Below the pieces are notes generated by a model. That model made no database searches. It saw only the letters and a list, made by a program, of their open reading frames with translations, and was not told the DNA's origin. Both the position numbers and the translations under genes were made by a program. Shown piece by piece: positions 1-7,371 of a stretch of 15,730 nt of DNA (its first letter is position 1; each line of letters starts with the position of its first letter). The DNA is taken from contig CAZAJS010000028.1 in the NCBI GenBank assembly GCA_964485635.1, forward strand, positions 1-15,730. The letters are read 5' to 3'. This stretch comes from CAZAJS01 sp964485635 (GTDB lineage: Bacteria > Pseudomonadota > Gammaproteobacteria > Francisellales > Francisellaceae).

Positions 1-1
1 C

Positions 2-409
2 AATGAGGGCCATGATAACTATCATGTTTATCCAAACAGTCAAATACGATTACAAAAAAAGTTAGCTCAATTATTGTCACCGCATTTTAAAAAACTTAAG
101 GTGCAAAAACATTGGGAAAGCGCCCAAGAGACCTATCAAAAGGCCTCTGAACAAGGTTATGACTTTTTGATTTTACCTCGGATTGAAAAATGGACAGAAA
201 GCATGACCTTAATCACAGGGGTATCAAATCAAGCGATAATTCAAATACAAATTTATGATTTACAGCAACATCAATTAATTGACACACTGCATTTAGGGGT
301 TGAAAGTGGCAAACTTGTTTTAAAAATGCCACCAGATACCATTGCCGAAGGTCCGTTGCGTGATTTAATCAAAAAATTATTCACGGAGCCAAAAATGATT
401 CAGCAATAA
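2..409 (+). CDS. DUF4823-like lipoprotein, 5'-truncated
   Basis: This reading frame is open from the left edge of the window to TAA at 407-409, so only the C-terminal 135 or so codons are present. A TTG at 74 could act as a start, but the frame continues upstream without a stop, so it is more likely internal. The segment around 'GYDFLILPRIEKW' followed by 'IQIYDLQQHQLIDTLHL' resembles DUF4823-type envelope lipoproteins, in which a 'YLI.P.I..WED' strand is followed by 'I.V.D..TGK.LD'. A typical member would carry a lipobox signal peptide at the missing N-terminus and sit in the periplasm or outer membrane; its function is unknown. No terminator is visible in the 69 bp before the next gene, so the two may be cotranscribed. 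The family match is from memory of the motif pattern and is moderate. Confidence 0.6.
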   Translation, partial: NEGHDNYHVYPNSQIRLQKKLAQLLSPHFKKLKVQKHWESAQETYQKASEQGYDFLILPRIEKWTESMTLITGVSNQAIIQIQIYDLQQHQLIDTLHLGVESGKLVLKMPPDTIAEGPLRDLIKKLFTEPKMIQQ

Positions 410-465
410 ATCCGCCCTTAAAGATGCTGATTTTAAAAAGCAATAGGATATGAAAAACAAGCAAC

Positions 466-470
466 AGGAG
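466..470 (+). promoter_or_regulatory. Ribosome binding site of the yfcH-like gene
   Basis: AGGAG lies 8 nt before the ATG at 479 and fixes that start. The nearby ATG at 450 is in a different frame and has no comparable site. Confidence 0.7.
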
Positions 471-478
471 AAAGCATC

Positions 479-1399
479 ATGCACTTTTTAATCGCAGGTG
501 GCAGCGGGTTTATTGGACAACATTTGAAACAGCACTTGATACGACAAGGCCACCGTGTTTCTATTTTGTCGCGCGATCAAGAGAAAGGTGATGAAACATG
601 GCAAACCTTTTTATCGAATTGGGATGATTTTGATGTCATTGTCAATTTATGTGGATTAGGGATTGCCGATCGACGTTGGTCAGGCAAACGTAAGCAAGAT
701 TTGACGGACAGTCGTCTAGTTCCCACTCAACAATTGATTCATGCTTATAAAACGCAATCCCATCAACCACGCTTGTTACAAGCCAGTGCCATTGGTTATT
801 ATGATCCTAAAGCGACTCTACAAACGGAAGCCGACCAAACAGCCCAAAAGCGGCCGAAAGCATTTGCCCAATGGCTCGTTGGTAACTGGGAAAGGCTTGC
901 CCGACAAGCCCAAGATGATGGGGCCACTGTTGTGACAGCACGGTTTGGATTGGTCATGGGGCAAGGCGGATTGCTCAAAAAACTCAAACCGGCATTTCAA
1001 TATGGATTCGGGCATGTTATCGGTGATGGCAGTCAAGGGTTTTCATGGGTCCACATTGATGATTTGACGGCCAGCTTGCTTTGGCTTGCTCAACATGATG
1101 CTCCTGATACGATCTATAATATAACTGCGCCGAACCCAGTGTCACAAAAAACGTTTGCCAATACACTTGGCCAAGTGCTTGGGCGTCGTGTCAGACTGCG
1201 TTTGCCTGGATGGATGATTCGTTTGATGTTTGGTCAAATGGGTCAAGAGTTATTGATTCAAGGGCATTGGATTCAACCAGCGAGGTTACAAGCACAAGGC
1301 TTTACGTTTCAATATCCGACATTATCCGATGCGTTAACATCATTGGTCAAACAACCTGAATTGAGGTCAAAAAACGATGACGAAAAAAACAACTATTGA
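479..1399 (+). CDS. yfcH: TIGR01777/YfcH-type NAD(P)-dependent epimerase
   Basis: This 306-residue protein belongs to the extended short-chain dehydrogenase/reductase superfamily, YfcH (TIGR01777) branch; E. coli YfcH has about 297 residues. The N-terminus carries the dinucleotide-binding glycine motif GGSGFIG (residues 7-13). The branch-typical stretch 'NLCGLGIADRRW' (about 56-67) followed by 'K..D..DSRL..T' and the 'SAIGYY' segment (103-108) match the family. The last 50 or so residues ('LPGWMIRLMFGQMG...') fit the DUF1731 C-terminal domain. The substrate of this family is not established; a soluble cytoplasmic oxidoreductase or epimerase role is inferred from the fold. The 3' end overlaps the next gene by 23 bp, which implies cotranscription and translational coupling. 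The family call is firm and the function is not. Confidence 0.88.
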   Translation: MHFLIAGGSGFIGQHLKQHLIRQGHRVSILSRDQEKGDETWQTFLSNWDDFDVIVNLCGLGIADRRWSGKRKQDLTDSRLVPTQQLIHAYKTQSHQPRLLQASAIGYYDPKATLQTEADQTAQKRPKAFAQWLVGNWERLARQAQDDGATVVTARFGLVMGQGGLLKKLKPAFQYGFGHVIGDGSQGFSWVHIDDLTASLLWLAQHDAPDTIYNITAPNPVSQKTFANTLGQVLGRRVRLRLPGWMIRLMFGQMGQELLIQGHWIQPARLQAQGFTFQYPTLSDALTSLVKQPELRSKNDDEKNNY

Positions 1400-1676
1400 T
1401 CATATTGCCATTGTCGTGACTGATATTGCCCAAGCAATCCGGTGGTATCAGAATGTTTTTGAAGTATCCGTTGTGTATCAAGATACAACATGGGCATTGT
1501 TAGCATTTGACAACATTCATGTAGCTTTTGTTTTACCCGAGCAACACCCAGCCCATATAGCGATTAAGCATCCACATGCGGCGACCTATGGCCCCTTAAA
1601 ACAACACCGTGATCACACACAATCCGTTTATATTCAAGACCCCTTTAAAAATATCATTGAGCTTGTCCAGTCCTAA
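1377..1676 (+). CDS. Small VOC-fold (glyoxalase-like) protein
   Basis: This 99-residue protein has the vicinal oxygen chelate fold signature: an N-terminal 'DHIAIVVTDIAQAIRWY' beta-alpha unit, a second-module strand 'AHIAIKH', and a C-terminal 'DPFKNIIELV' strand matching the 'DP.GN.IEL' motif. Probable metal ligands at the usual positions are His9, His60 and Glu95. VOC enzymes include lactoylglutathione lyase, methylmalonyl-CoA epimerase, dioxygenases and fosfomycin/bleomycin resistance proteins. The substrate here cannot be deduced. At 99 residues it is shorter than most family members (commonly about 120-150), mainly through a shortened second-module helix, although the end strands and ligands are present. 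It starts inside the yfcH-like gene (23-bp overlap in another frame) and ends 38 bp before the convergent rsgA. Confidence 0.8.
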   Translation: MTKKTTIDHIAIVVTDIAQAIRWYQNVFEVSVVYQDTTWALLAFDNIHVAFVLPEQHPAHIAIKHPHAATYGPLKQHRDHTQSVYIQDPFKNIIELVQS

Positions 1677-1714
1677 GATACGGCATCTAACGCATAAAGC
1701 ATCTGAACAAATCA

Positions 1715-2671
1715 TTACTTGGTTTTTGTGTAAGAGGCCTGTTGTTGGGTAACTTCATTCAGTAGGCGATAATAACTGTCTAGACGACATGTGGCAATAT
1801 GGCCTTGTTCATAAGCGCTTCGGACTTGGCAGCCTGCCGAGCTTTCTAAATGCCAACAATCACGAAAACGGCAATCAAAAGGGGCAAACTCAATAAATCC
1901 CGAACGAATGTCATGGGCTGTTAAATGCCAACAATTAAATTGTCGAATGCCCGGGGCATCGATAATGGATCTCTCCAGTGGCAGTGTATGCAAGTAAGCA
2001 GTCGTCGTCGTATGTTTGCCTAAACGGCTTTTTGTTGAAACCGTCCCAGTATTCGCTAAATGTGTCTCGGCGAGGGCATTGAGCAAAGCGGACTTGCCAA
2101 CTCCTGATTGGCCAAGTAAAATGCTTGTTTGGTGATTCAGTTGGGATTGTAATGATTCAATCCCGAGCCCAGTAGTCGCTGAGACGGCATAAACAGGATA
2201 GTTCAGAGACTGGTAAATGGTTTTAAATTGCTTTAAAGCCTGGTTCGATAAATCCCATTGGTCCATTTTATTAATCACTAAGACAGGCTTAATATGAAGT
2301 GTTTTTAAGGCCACAAGATAACGATCAATGTAATGGGCAATCGGAGCTGGTTGGCCTGCAATAACAATCAAAGCTTGATCAATATTTGCGGCTAAAGGTT
2401 TTGCTTGGCGGTGGTGCCGGTGAGGGCGTGCTAAGACATTGTTTCGGGGGGCCATGTTTACAATAATGCCTTGGCTTGGGTCATAAGGGTCAGGCTGCCA
2501 GTGAACCCAATCACCCGTGACTAAGGCATTTTGTTGAGAACGATATTGGCATGGCCATTGATCATGGTTCGGTGTTTGAATTAAAACCGTTTGGCCATGG
2601 TGGGCAATGACGCGCCCGAGTCTTGTTTGAGAATCTGTCATTGACAATGCGTGGTGCGATTTGTCATTCAT
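1715..2671 (-). CDS. rsgA: Ribosome small-subunit biogenesis GTPase RsgA
   Basis: RsgA (YjeQ/YloQ) is a circularly permuted GTPase that acts late in 30S subunit maturation. The permuted order of G motifs is visible: an N-terminal OB-fold region (about residues 17-75), then G4 NKMD (134-137), G1 GQSGVGKS (187-194), a G2-region 'GKHTTT' (218-223) and G3 DAPG (238-241). The C-terminal zinc site is Cys267, Cys272, His274, Cys281, i.e. C-x4-C-x-H-x6-C. The usual spacing I recall is x5 before the last Cys, so one residue appears inserted. The start is uncertain: ATG at 2671 has no Shine-Dalgarno match, and an in-frame ATG at 2641 (residue 11) also lacks one. A -10-like box sits just upstream of 2671, so the mRNA may have little or no leader. 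The gene is divergent from mutL and convergent with the VOC gene. Confidence 0.95.
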   Translation of the reverse strand: MNDKSHHALSMTDSQTRLGRVIAHHGQTVLIQTPNHDQWPCQYRSQQNALVTGDWVHWQPDPYDPSQGIIVNMAPRNNVLARPHRHHRQAKPLAANIDQALIVIAGQPAPIAHYIDRYLVALKTLHIKPVLVINKMDQWDLSNQALKQFKTIYQSLNYPVYAVSATTGLGIESLQSQLNHQTSILLGQSGVGKSALLNALAETHLANTGTVSTKSRLGKHTTTTAYLHTLPLERSIIDAPGIRQFNCWHLTAHDIRSGFIEFAPFDCRFRDCWHLESSAGCQVRSAYEQGHIATCRLDSYYRLLNEVTQQQASYTKTK

Positions 2672-2677
2672 AGATGG

Positions 2678-2686
2678 ATCATATCA
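2678..2686 (-). promoter_or_regulatory. Candidate extended -10 promoter for rsgA
   Basis: Read on the minus strand, TGATATGAT forms an extended -10 box (TG-N-TATGAT), with TATGAT at 2683-2678. The -35 position (TTAATT, 17-bp spacing) is poor. A start about 7 nt downstream would fall at or next to the ATG at 2671. This is inference from motif match only. Confidence 0.35.
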
Positions 2687-2775
2687 TGAAAGCTTGCAAA
2701 AATTAAGCCATGTTTGCTAGCAGCCGATCCGGGTAACAGGTTACAATGAGCAGGATAATGATTAAGATTGTTCAA

Positions 2776-2780
2776 AGAGG
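2776..2780 (+). promoter_or_regulatory. Ribosome binding site of mutL
   Basis: AGAGG ends 6 nt before ATG 2787, which supports that start. The upstream 115-bp divergent spacer also holds a small inverted repeat, GTAAC-AG-GTTAC (2733-2744), of unknown meaning. Confidence 0.6.
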
Positions 2781-2786
2781 TGTTAG

Positions 2787-4736
2787 ATGACTTGTCGAAT
2801 TCAAACATTGCCAGCAGCACTGGCGAATCAAATTGCCGCAGGTGAGGTTGTTGAACGGCCAGCTTCAGTGGTCAAAGAGCTGATTGAAAATGCCTTAGAT
2901 GCTGGGGCGGATACTTTATATTTGGATTTGATCAGTGGCGGAAAGCAGCGGATTCGTCTGCGTGATAATGGGCATGGGATCATCAAGGAAGATTTGCCGG
3001 CGGCCTTATCTGCGCATGCAACAAGTAAAATTCACCAATTATCCGATCTAGAGGCCATCGGGACCATGGGATTTCGGGGAGAAGCATTAGCCAGTATTCA
3101 AGCCATTTCTAAACTTACCCTGACTTCTCAAACTGCCGAACAAGCGAATGCTTGGGCCATTGATCCAAAGGGCGCATTAACGCCGGCTTCGCATCCGATC
3201 GGAACAAGCGTGACGGTAGAAGAGTTGTTTTACAATGTCCCGGCACGACGAAAATTTTTAAAACAAGATAAAACAGAATATGGCCATATTGATAGCTTGT
3301 TAAGAAAGTTTTTATTATGCCATTTTCAACTAGGGATGACATTAACGCATAATCATAAAACCGTTCGTCAATATCAGCCGGCAACGACACCCGATAGCCA
3401 ACAAAAGCGCGTTGCACAATTATGTGGTCAAGACTTTATGGACCAGGCACTTGAGGTTCAAGCCGAAGGGCAAGGGATGCGCTTATGGGGGTGGATTAGT
3501 CAACCGGCTTTTTCTCAAGCGCGTGCTGAGACACAATATTTTTATATTAATGGACGTATTATTCGTGATAAATTAGTACTTCATGCGATTAAACAAGCTT
3601 ACCAAGATGTTTTGCATCATCAGCGTCATCCGGCATTTGTGTTGTATTTTGCCATTGATCCATCACAAGTGGATGTCAATGTGCATCCGACGAAGCACGA
3701 AGTCCGCTTTCATGCGCCACGCTCGGTCCATCAGTTTATCACGACGCACTTAAAAAGTGCATTAGGTCAATCACGGGCGCAATCGATCTCAAATCAGACA
3801 GATGCCACAGTCAATGCGCAAATACCCATTGATCAGGCAGCCCAGCAAGCCCCAGAGACGCCAAATCAGCAGAGCTTATCAGCCCAATCGGATCAAGCCT
3901 CAAGCGATTCAGGCCAGGCTGCTAGTCGTCAGCCAACGTCTAGACCTTCCGGTCGAGCCCTATGGCAACGCTATTTATCACTCAGACAGCCAGAAACCAC
4001 GAATACCTTGCCCCCTGATTCAACGGCAACTAAGCCGGCTGAATCAGAACCGATCCTACAAGCCTCTGCTGACCCATCGCAAAAGACCAATATGGTCCAG
4101 ACACAGGTACCGTCCGTGGTAACCAACGAACAGCAGGCTTCAGAAGAAAAAGCGCCCCCATTAGGCTATGCCATTGCGCAATTACATGGCATTTATATTC
4201 TTACACAAACTGAAACAGGCTTGGTGGTCGTTGATATGCATGCGGCTCATGAGCGGATTTTGTATGAGCAAGTCAAACAAAGCTGGCAAGATCAGTCTGA
4301 ACTTAAGCAACCATTACTCATGCCATTGACGATCACCTTGTCTGCCGAACATGTTGCCATTTTATTGGATCATGAGTCCATGTTGTCACAAATGGGGTTT
4401 GATCTTGCGGCGTTGAGTGATACTACGATAGTGATACGAGGGCTGCCCGTATATTTATATAATCGTGATATTGAAGGTTTAGTTCATGATATGGCCTGTG
4501 ATTTAGCCGAAACAGGACAAACACAAGCCCATACGGAATGCTGGCATCAAATTCTATCCACGATGGCTTGTCATCGGGCCGTCCGAGCCAATGATCAGTT
4601 AACCACAGAGCAAATGAATCATTTATTACGGCAAATGGAGCAAACACAACGCAGTGACCAATGTAATCATGGACGGCCAACTTGGTTCCATTTAACCTTG
4701 TCACAAATTGATCAATTTTTTATGCGTGGTCAATAG
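2787..4736 (+). CDS. mutL: DNA mismatch repair protein MutL, endonuclease type
   Basis: MutL couples mismatch recognition by MutS to strand incision and excision. The 649-residue protein begins with a GHKL ATPase: Glu31 and Asn35 in 'KELIENALDAGA' (catalytic Glu and Mg-binding Asn), DNGHGI (60-65) and GFRGEALASI (95-104). The transducer domain ('YFYINGRIIRD', 'VDVNVHPTKHEVRF') follows. A Q/S/T/P-rich linker runs from about residue 330 to 455. The C-terminal domain has DMHAAHERILYE (483-494), which fits the metal-binding endonuclease motif D-[QM]-HA-x2-E-x4-E, plus 'ACHRAVRAND' (about 594-603) and 'QCNHGRPT' (about 625-632). This set is the nicking-competent type, unlike E. coli MutL, which relies on MutH. 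The gene is not followed by miaA and hfq as it is in many gammaproteobacteria; the next gene is a convergent transporter 10 bp away. Confidence 0.97.
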   Translation: MTCRIQTLPAALANQIAAGEVVERPASVVKELIENALDAGADTLYLDLISGGKQRIRLRDNGHGIIKEDLPAALSAHATSKIHQLSDLEAIGTMGFRGEALASIQAISKLTLTSQTAEQANAWAIDPKGALTPASHPIGTSVTVEELFYNVPARRKFLKQDKTEYGHIDSLLRKFLLCHFQLGMTLTHNHKTVRQYQPATTPDSQQKRVAQLCGQDFMDQALEVQAEGQGMRLWGWISQPAFSQARAETQYFYINGRIIRDKLVLHAIKQAYQDVLHHQRHPAFVLYFAIDPSQVDVNVHPTKHEVRFHAPRSVHQFITTHLKSALGQSRAQSISNQTDATVNAQIPIDQAAQQAPETPNQQSLSAQSDQASSDSGQAASRQPTSRPSGRALWQRYLSLRQPETTNTLPPDSTATKPAESEPILQASADPSQKTNMVQTQVPSVVTNEQQASEEKAPPLGYAIAQLHGIYILTQTETGLVVVDMHAAHERILYEQVKQSWQDQSELKQPLLMPLTITLSAEHVAILLDHESMLSQMGFDLAALSDTTIVIRGLPVYLYNRDIEGLVHDMACDLAETGQTQAHTECWHQILSTMACHRAVRANDQLTTEQMNHLLRQMEQTQRSDQCNHGRPTWFHLTLSQIDQFFMRGQ

Positions 4737-4746
4737 GTTGACTGGC

Positions 4747-6024
4747 TTAACTTTGATAAACCGTCTCAGCGTGTTGTTCTAGTTTTGAGGTATCATGAAT
4801 CAACATGCCAATGAAAAAAGCAATGACTCCGAGTATCGGAACAATCGCCATCGTGGCCATTAAGGCAACATCATGTGTCAAGAATGTTTGGAAAAAAGTC
4901 GCTAAATACATTGAAATCGGTTGTAACACCGCGCCACTTAAGGGGATAAATAAATTGATAAATGCCAATCCTGTTCCCATTTGTTCAGCTGGGACATGGT
5001 GGCGGAGATTGGCAAAATTCAGCACATGAACTGCTTGCATGCCACCAAATAAAAAACAGGCACTATACAGCAACCATAAATGATGGCCATAATAAAGGGT
5101 GATTAACGTGACAATCACCGACAAAACGGCGGCAATCATCATCAATTGGCGTTCATTTTTGAATACACTGGCCAATCCGCCCCAGATGGGACTGAAAAAA
5201 CCCACCCCAACAAAAATCAATGACGGGGCAATACTGGCTTGTATTTTTGAAATTTGATAAACAGAAGTCAAATATCGAGTCGCCCATAAATCGGCAAATA
5301 AAGCTGTGGTGCCAAAAATCATAAAGCAGTACAAGCCATTAAGCAGCAGTTGTCGATTGGTCAGCAACAATAACATTTGTTTCAGTTGCTGTGTCATTGA
5401 GATTGCGGGTGTCAAGCGTAAGTTCTTTTTAAAATGGGGGTGTCTTTTGATCAATAGGGTCGATAAGGTTAAAATGCCAGAAAAAACAAATAAGCCAAAG
5501 AAAACGGGCATTACCCCATTAAAATGATGAATTAAGGCCAGTAATGGTAACTGTGCAAATACCGCACCAACGTAAAGAAATAGTTGCGTGAGTCCTGTGA
5601 ACATAGAGAAAAATCGGGGTGGAAACCATAATGCTAAGGATTTTAGTGCACTTAAAAAGGCAAATCCGCCTCCGATGCCAGCTAAAGCACGTGCGATAAA
5701 TAGCCATAAATCACTGGTTGACTGGGCAAAAACTGCCATGGCAATGGTCATTAAGAGGGTGGAAATAAACATCACAGATTTGATACCGTATCGGTCAATC
5801 AAAAACCCTGCTGGCAATTGCATCAACATATAGGTGATATAAAAAATCGCACTGATCCAGCCAAAGCTGGTTTCAGTCATGTGGTAAGGCGAGGCAAGAA
5901 AAAAATCATGCAAAGTATTCGATGAGACACGAAGCATGTATTCAAAACTATAAACAATGGCACAAACAAGCCAAATAAATACGCCAATACCAGTTATACG
6001 ACGGACAGTTACCATATTGATCAT
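4747..6024 (-). CDS. MFS transporter, substrate unknown
   Basis: This is a polytopic inner-membrane protein of the major facilitator superfamily, about 425 residues with hydrophobic segments consistent with 12 helices. 'GFLIDRYGIKSV' in the loop after helix 2 is the MFS motif A region (here lacking the canonical Arg/Lys-rich form). 'ARALAGIGGGFAF' matches the helix 4-5 'R...G.G.G' pattern. A charged central loop ('LIKRHPHFKKN...') separates the two halves. Overall layout resembles MFS proteins common in intracellular gammaproteobacteria, but no substrate can be named. The frame opens at a TTG at 6063, with ATG at 6054, 6024 and 6015. I chose 6024 because an AAAAGAG stretch lies just before it and TM1 follows naturally; the AAAAGAG spacing fits 6015 even better. 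The gene is divergent from glk and convergent with mutL. Confidence 0.88.
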   Translation of the reverse strand: MINMVTVRRITGIGVFIWLVCAIVYSFEYMLRVSSNTLHDFFLASPYHMTETSFGWISAIFYITYMLMQLPAGFLIDRYGIKSVMFISTLLMTIAMAVFAQSTSDLWLFIARALAGIGGGFAFLSALKSLALWFPPRFFSMFTGLTQLFLYVGAVFAQLPLLALIHHFNGVMPVFFGLFVFSGILTLSTLLIKRHPHFKKNLRLTPAISMTQQLKQMLLLLTNRQLLLNGLYCFMIFGTTALFADLWATRYLTSVYQISKIQASIAPSLIFVGVGFFSPIWGGLASVFKNERQLMMIAAVLSVIVTLITLYYGHHLWLLYSACFLFGGMQAVHVLNFANLRHHVPAEQMGTGLAFINLFIPLSGAVLQPISMYLATFFQTFLTHDVALMATMAIVPILGVIAFFIGMLIHDTSKLEQHAETVYQS

Positions 6025-6084
6025 CACTCTTTTAGTAAGACTGTGAAATACCATATCATACAATTTTTCTGGTTTAAGTCAATC

Positions 6085-6090
6085 ATTATA
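6085..6090 (-). promoter_or_regulatory. Candidate -10 box for the MFS gene
   Basis: The minus strand reads a perfect TATAAT here, with no good -35 hexamer at the usual distance. Transcription starting near 6078 would give a leader of about 54 nt to ATG 6024 but only about 15 nt to the TTG at 6063, which favours the shorter protein. Confidence 0.35.
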
Positions 6091-6134
6091 AAACAAATTA
6101 AAACACACTGTTGCTAGAATAGATTGCCAGGTGG

Positions 6135-6161
6135 TTGTTATGAAACTTGCTATGCTATGAT
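6135..6161 (+). promoter_or_regulatory. Candidate glk promoter
   Basis: TTGTTA (6135-6140) is followed after 15 bp by TATGAT (6156-6161), with an upstream TG making an extended -10 (TGCTATGAT). The spacing is short but tolerable with an extended -10. Confidence 0.35.
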
Positions 6162-6205
6162 GATAGTAAAATAAGATTGATTCGGCGAATAAGTATGGAG
6201 ACAAA

Positions 6206-6210
6206 AGGAG
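6206..6210 (+). promoter_or_regulatory. Ribosome binding site of glk
   Basis: AGGAG ends 6 nt before ATG 6217 and fixes the start at the conserved 'MLISGDIGGTNTR' N-terminus. Confidence 0.75.
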
Positions 6211-6216
6211 AAGCAA

Positions 6217-7239
6217 ATGCTGATTAGTGGTGATATTGGTGGGACGAATACACGGTTGCAGGCGATTTGTTGTCAAACGCAACAAGTCCTGGGTATTCAG
6301 CGTTATCAAGGGGCGGATTTTGAAAGTTTTGAGGCCATTCTTGCAGCGTTTATGGAAGACCAAGCAATTCAAGCAACTTCGGTTCAAGCCATTTGTTTAG
6401 CAGTGGCAGGCCCCATTGCCCAAGGACAGGTGATCTTGACGAATTTACCTTGGCAATTAAGCGAGGCCGGCATTGCTCGGGCCTTTGGATTAAAGCAAAG
6501 GCAAGTGCAACTGATGAATGACTTTGCTGCCATTGGATATGGATTACCCACACTCAATGAAAATGATTATGTGACATTACAATCCGGTGACAAAAAAACC
6601 AATGCCCCAATGGCGACCGTGGGTGCTGGAACTGGCATTGGGATGGCCATTGTTCAACCTGGCCACCCCTTTGCTCAAGTATTTCCGACTGAAGGAGGGC
6701 ACCAAGATTTTGCCCCAACTGATGATGAGCAAATTAAATTATTTGAATTTTTAAAACGCAAATTGCACCGTGTCTCAATTGAGCGGGTTTGTAGTGGCTT
6801 AGGGATTTTAAATATTTTTCGATTTGCCGAGGCCCATCCAGTGTACCAGCAACGTCCAGATCCTGAATTGTTGCGGCAGCTGAATCAAACACAAGCTCGT
6901 TCAGCCGCTGCTAAGCTGATTATTCACTTTGCTGTCAACCATCATGATCCGGTGGCATTAAGAACATTGGATATTTTTGTGCGGATTTATGGCAGTGTTG
7001 TCGGTAATATGGCTTTAGCTTGCTTACCGTATCAAGGTATGTATGTCACAGGCGGTATTGGCCCTCATATTTTAACCCATTTAACCGATGGGCGATTTTT
7101 GGGGCACTTTTTAGATAAGGGGCGTGTATCAGATACCTTAAAAGCCGTTCCATTATATATTGTTACCCAAGCCGATGTCGGATTAAAAGGGGCCAGTGAA
7201 TATGGGTTATGTTTGATAAATGATCAAAAAATGCTATAA
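6217..7239 (+). CDS. glk: Glucokinase (bacterial Glk family)
   Basis: This cytoplasmic enzyme phosphorylates glucose to glucose 6-phosphate with ATP. The 340-residue protein carries the N-terminal phosphate-binding motif DIGGTNTR (6-13), 'AVAGPI' (about 62-67), NDFAAIGYG (101-109) with probable catalytic base Asp102, 'VGAGTGIGMA' (135-144), and EGGH (159-162), where the Glu and His help bind sugar. 'IERVCSGLGI' further on is also typical of the PF02685 group; E. coli Glk has about 321 residues. No partner genes of the Entner-Doudoroff or pentose phosphate pathways lie beside it. The stop codon TAA at 7237-7239 lies within the -10 box of the next gene's promoter. The family assignment is secure; whether this organism uses free glucose is not shown. 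Confidence 0.94.
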   Translation: MLISGDIGGTNTRLQAICCQTQQVLGIQRYQGADFESFEAILAAFMEDQAIQATSVQAICLAVAGPIAQGQVILTNLPWQLSEAGIARAFGLKQRQVQLMNDFAAIGYGLPTLNENDYVTLQSGDKKTNAPMATVGAGTGIGMAIVQPGHPFAQVFPTEGGHQDFAPTDDEQIKLFEFLKRKLHRVSIERVCSGLGILNIFRFAEAHPVYQQRPDPELLRQLNQTQARSAAAKLIIHFAVNHHDPVALRTLDIFVRIYGSVVGNMALACLPYQGMYVTGGIGPHILTHLTDGRFLGHFLDKGRVSDTLKAVPLYIVTQADVGLKGASEYGLCLINDQKML

Positions 7240-7240
7240 T
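7213..7240 (+). promoter_or_regulatory. Strong sigma70-type promoter for the desaturase gene
   Basis: TTGATA (7213-7218), a 16-bp spacer and a perfect TATAAT (7235-7240) make the best sigma70-like promoter in the window. It lies inside the 3' end of glk, with the -10 box overlapping the glk stop. Transcription would start near 7247, giving a leader of about 125 nt for the desaturase. Confidence 0.65.
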
Positions 7241-7260
7241 TTATTGCGGAATATTTGCAA

Positions 7261-7281
7261 AATAGCAGTTTACAAGCTATT
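7261..7281 (+). repeat. Inverted repeat AATAGC-n9-GCTATT in the desaturase leader
   Basis: Two perfect 6-bp arms (7261-7266 and 7276-7281) lie about 15-35 bp after the predicted transcription start. They could be a repressor operator or an RNA hairpin. The sequence does not clearly match FabR or DesT sites as I remember them. Confidence 0.4.
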
Positions 7282-7288
7282 ATGTGGT

Positions 7289-7334
7289 TAAGCGTAAAGT
7301 GTCAAGACACTTTTTTTTGAGAGTAGAACGCTTA
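7289..7334 (+). promoter_or_regulatory. Nested stem structure in the desaturase leader, terminator-like
   Basis: An inner hairpin AAAGTGTC/GACACTTT (7296-7303 with 7306-7313, central AA) runs into a T tract ending at 7318, which looks like a low-GC intrinsic terminator. An outer stem TAAGCGT (7289-7295) with ACGCTTA (7328-7334) can stack on it. The hairpin may simply end glk transcripts. Because the desaturase promoter lies upstream of it, it would also sit in the desaturase leader and could act as an attenuator or folding switch. Confidence 0.5.
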
Positions 7335-7371
7335 GATAAATGCATTAAATGCTTAAGGAAGTGAAAATCAT

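Noticed and set aside
2733..2744. GTAAC-AG-GTTAC in the rsgA-mutL spacer as an operator
   Set aside because: Five-base arms are expected by chance at this length and no promoter element aligns convincingly with it.
3115..3417. An open frame of 100 codons antisense to mutL
   Set aside because: It lies wholly within a strongly conserved MutL coding region, has no ribosome binding site and resembles no protein family.
3802..4122. An open frame of 106 codons within the mutL linker region in another frame
   Set aside because: It comes from the low-complexity Q/S/T/P linker read out of frame; the MutL frame continues intact on both sides.
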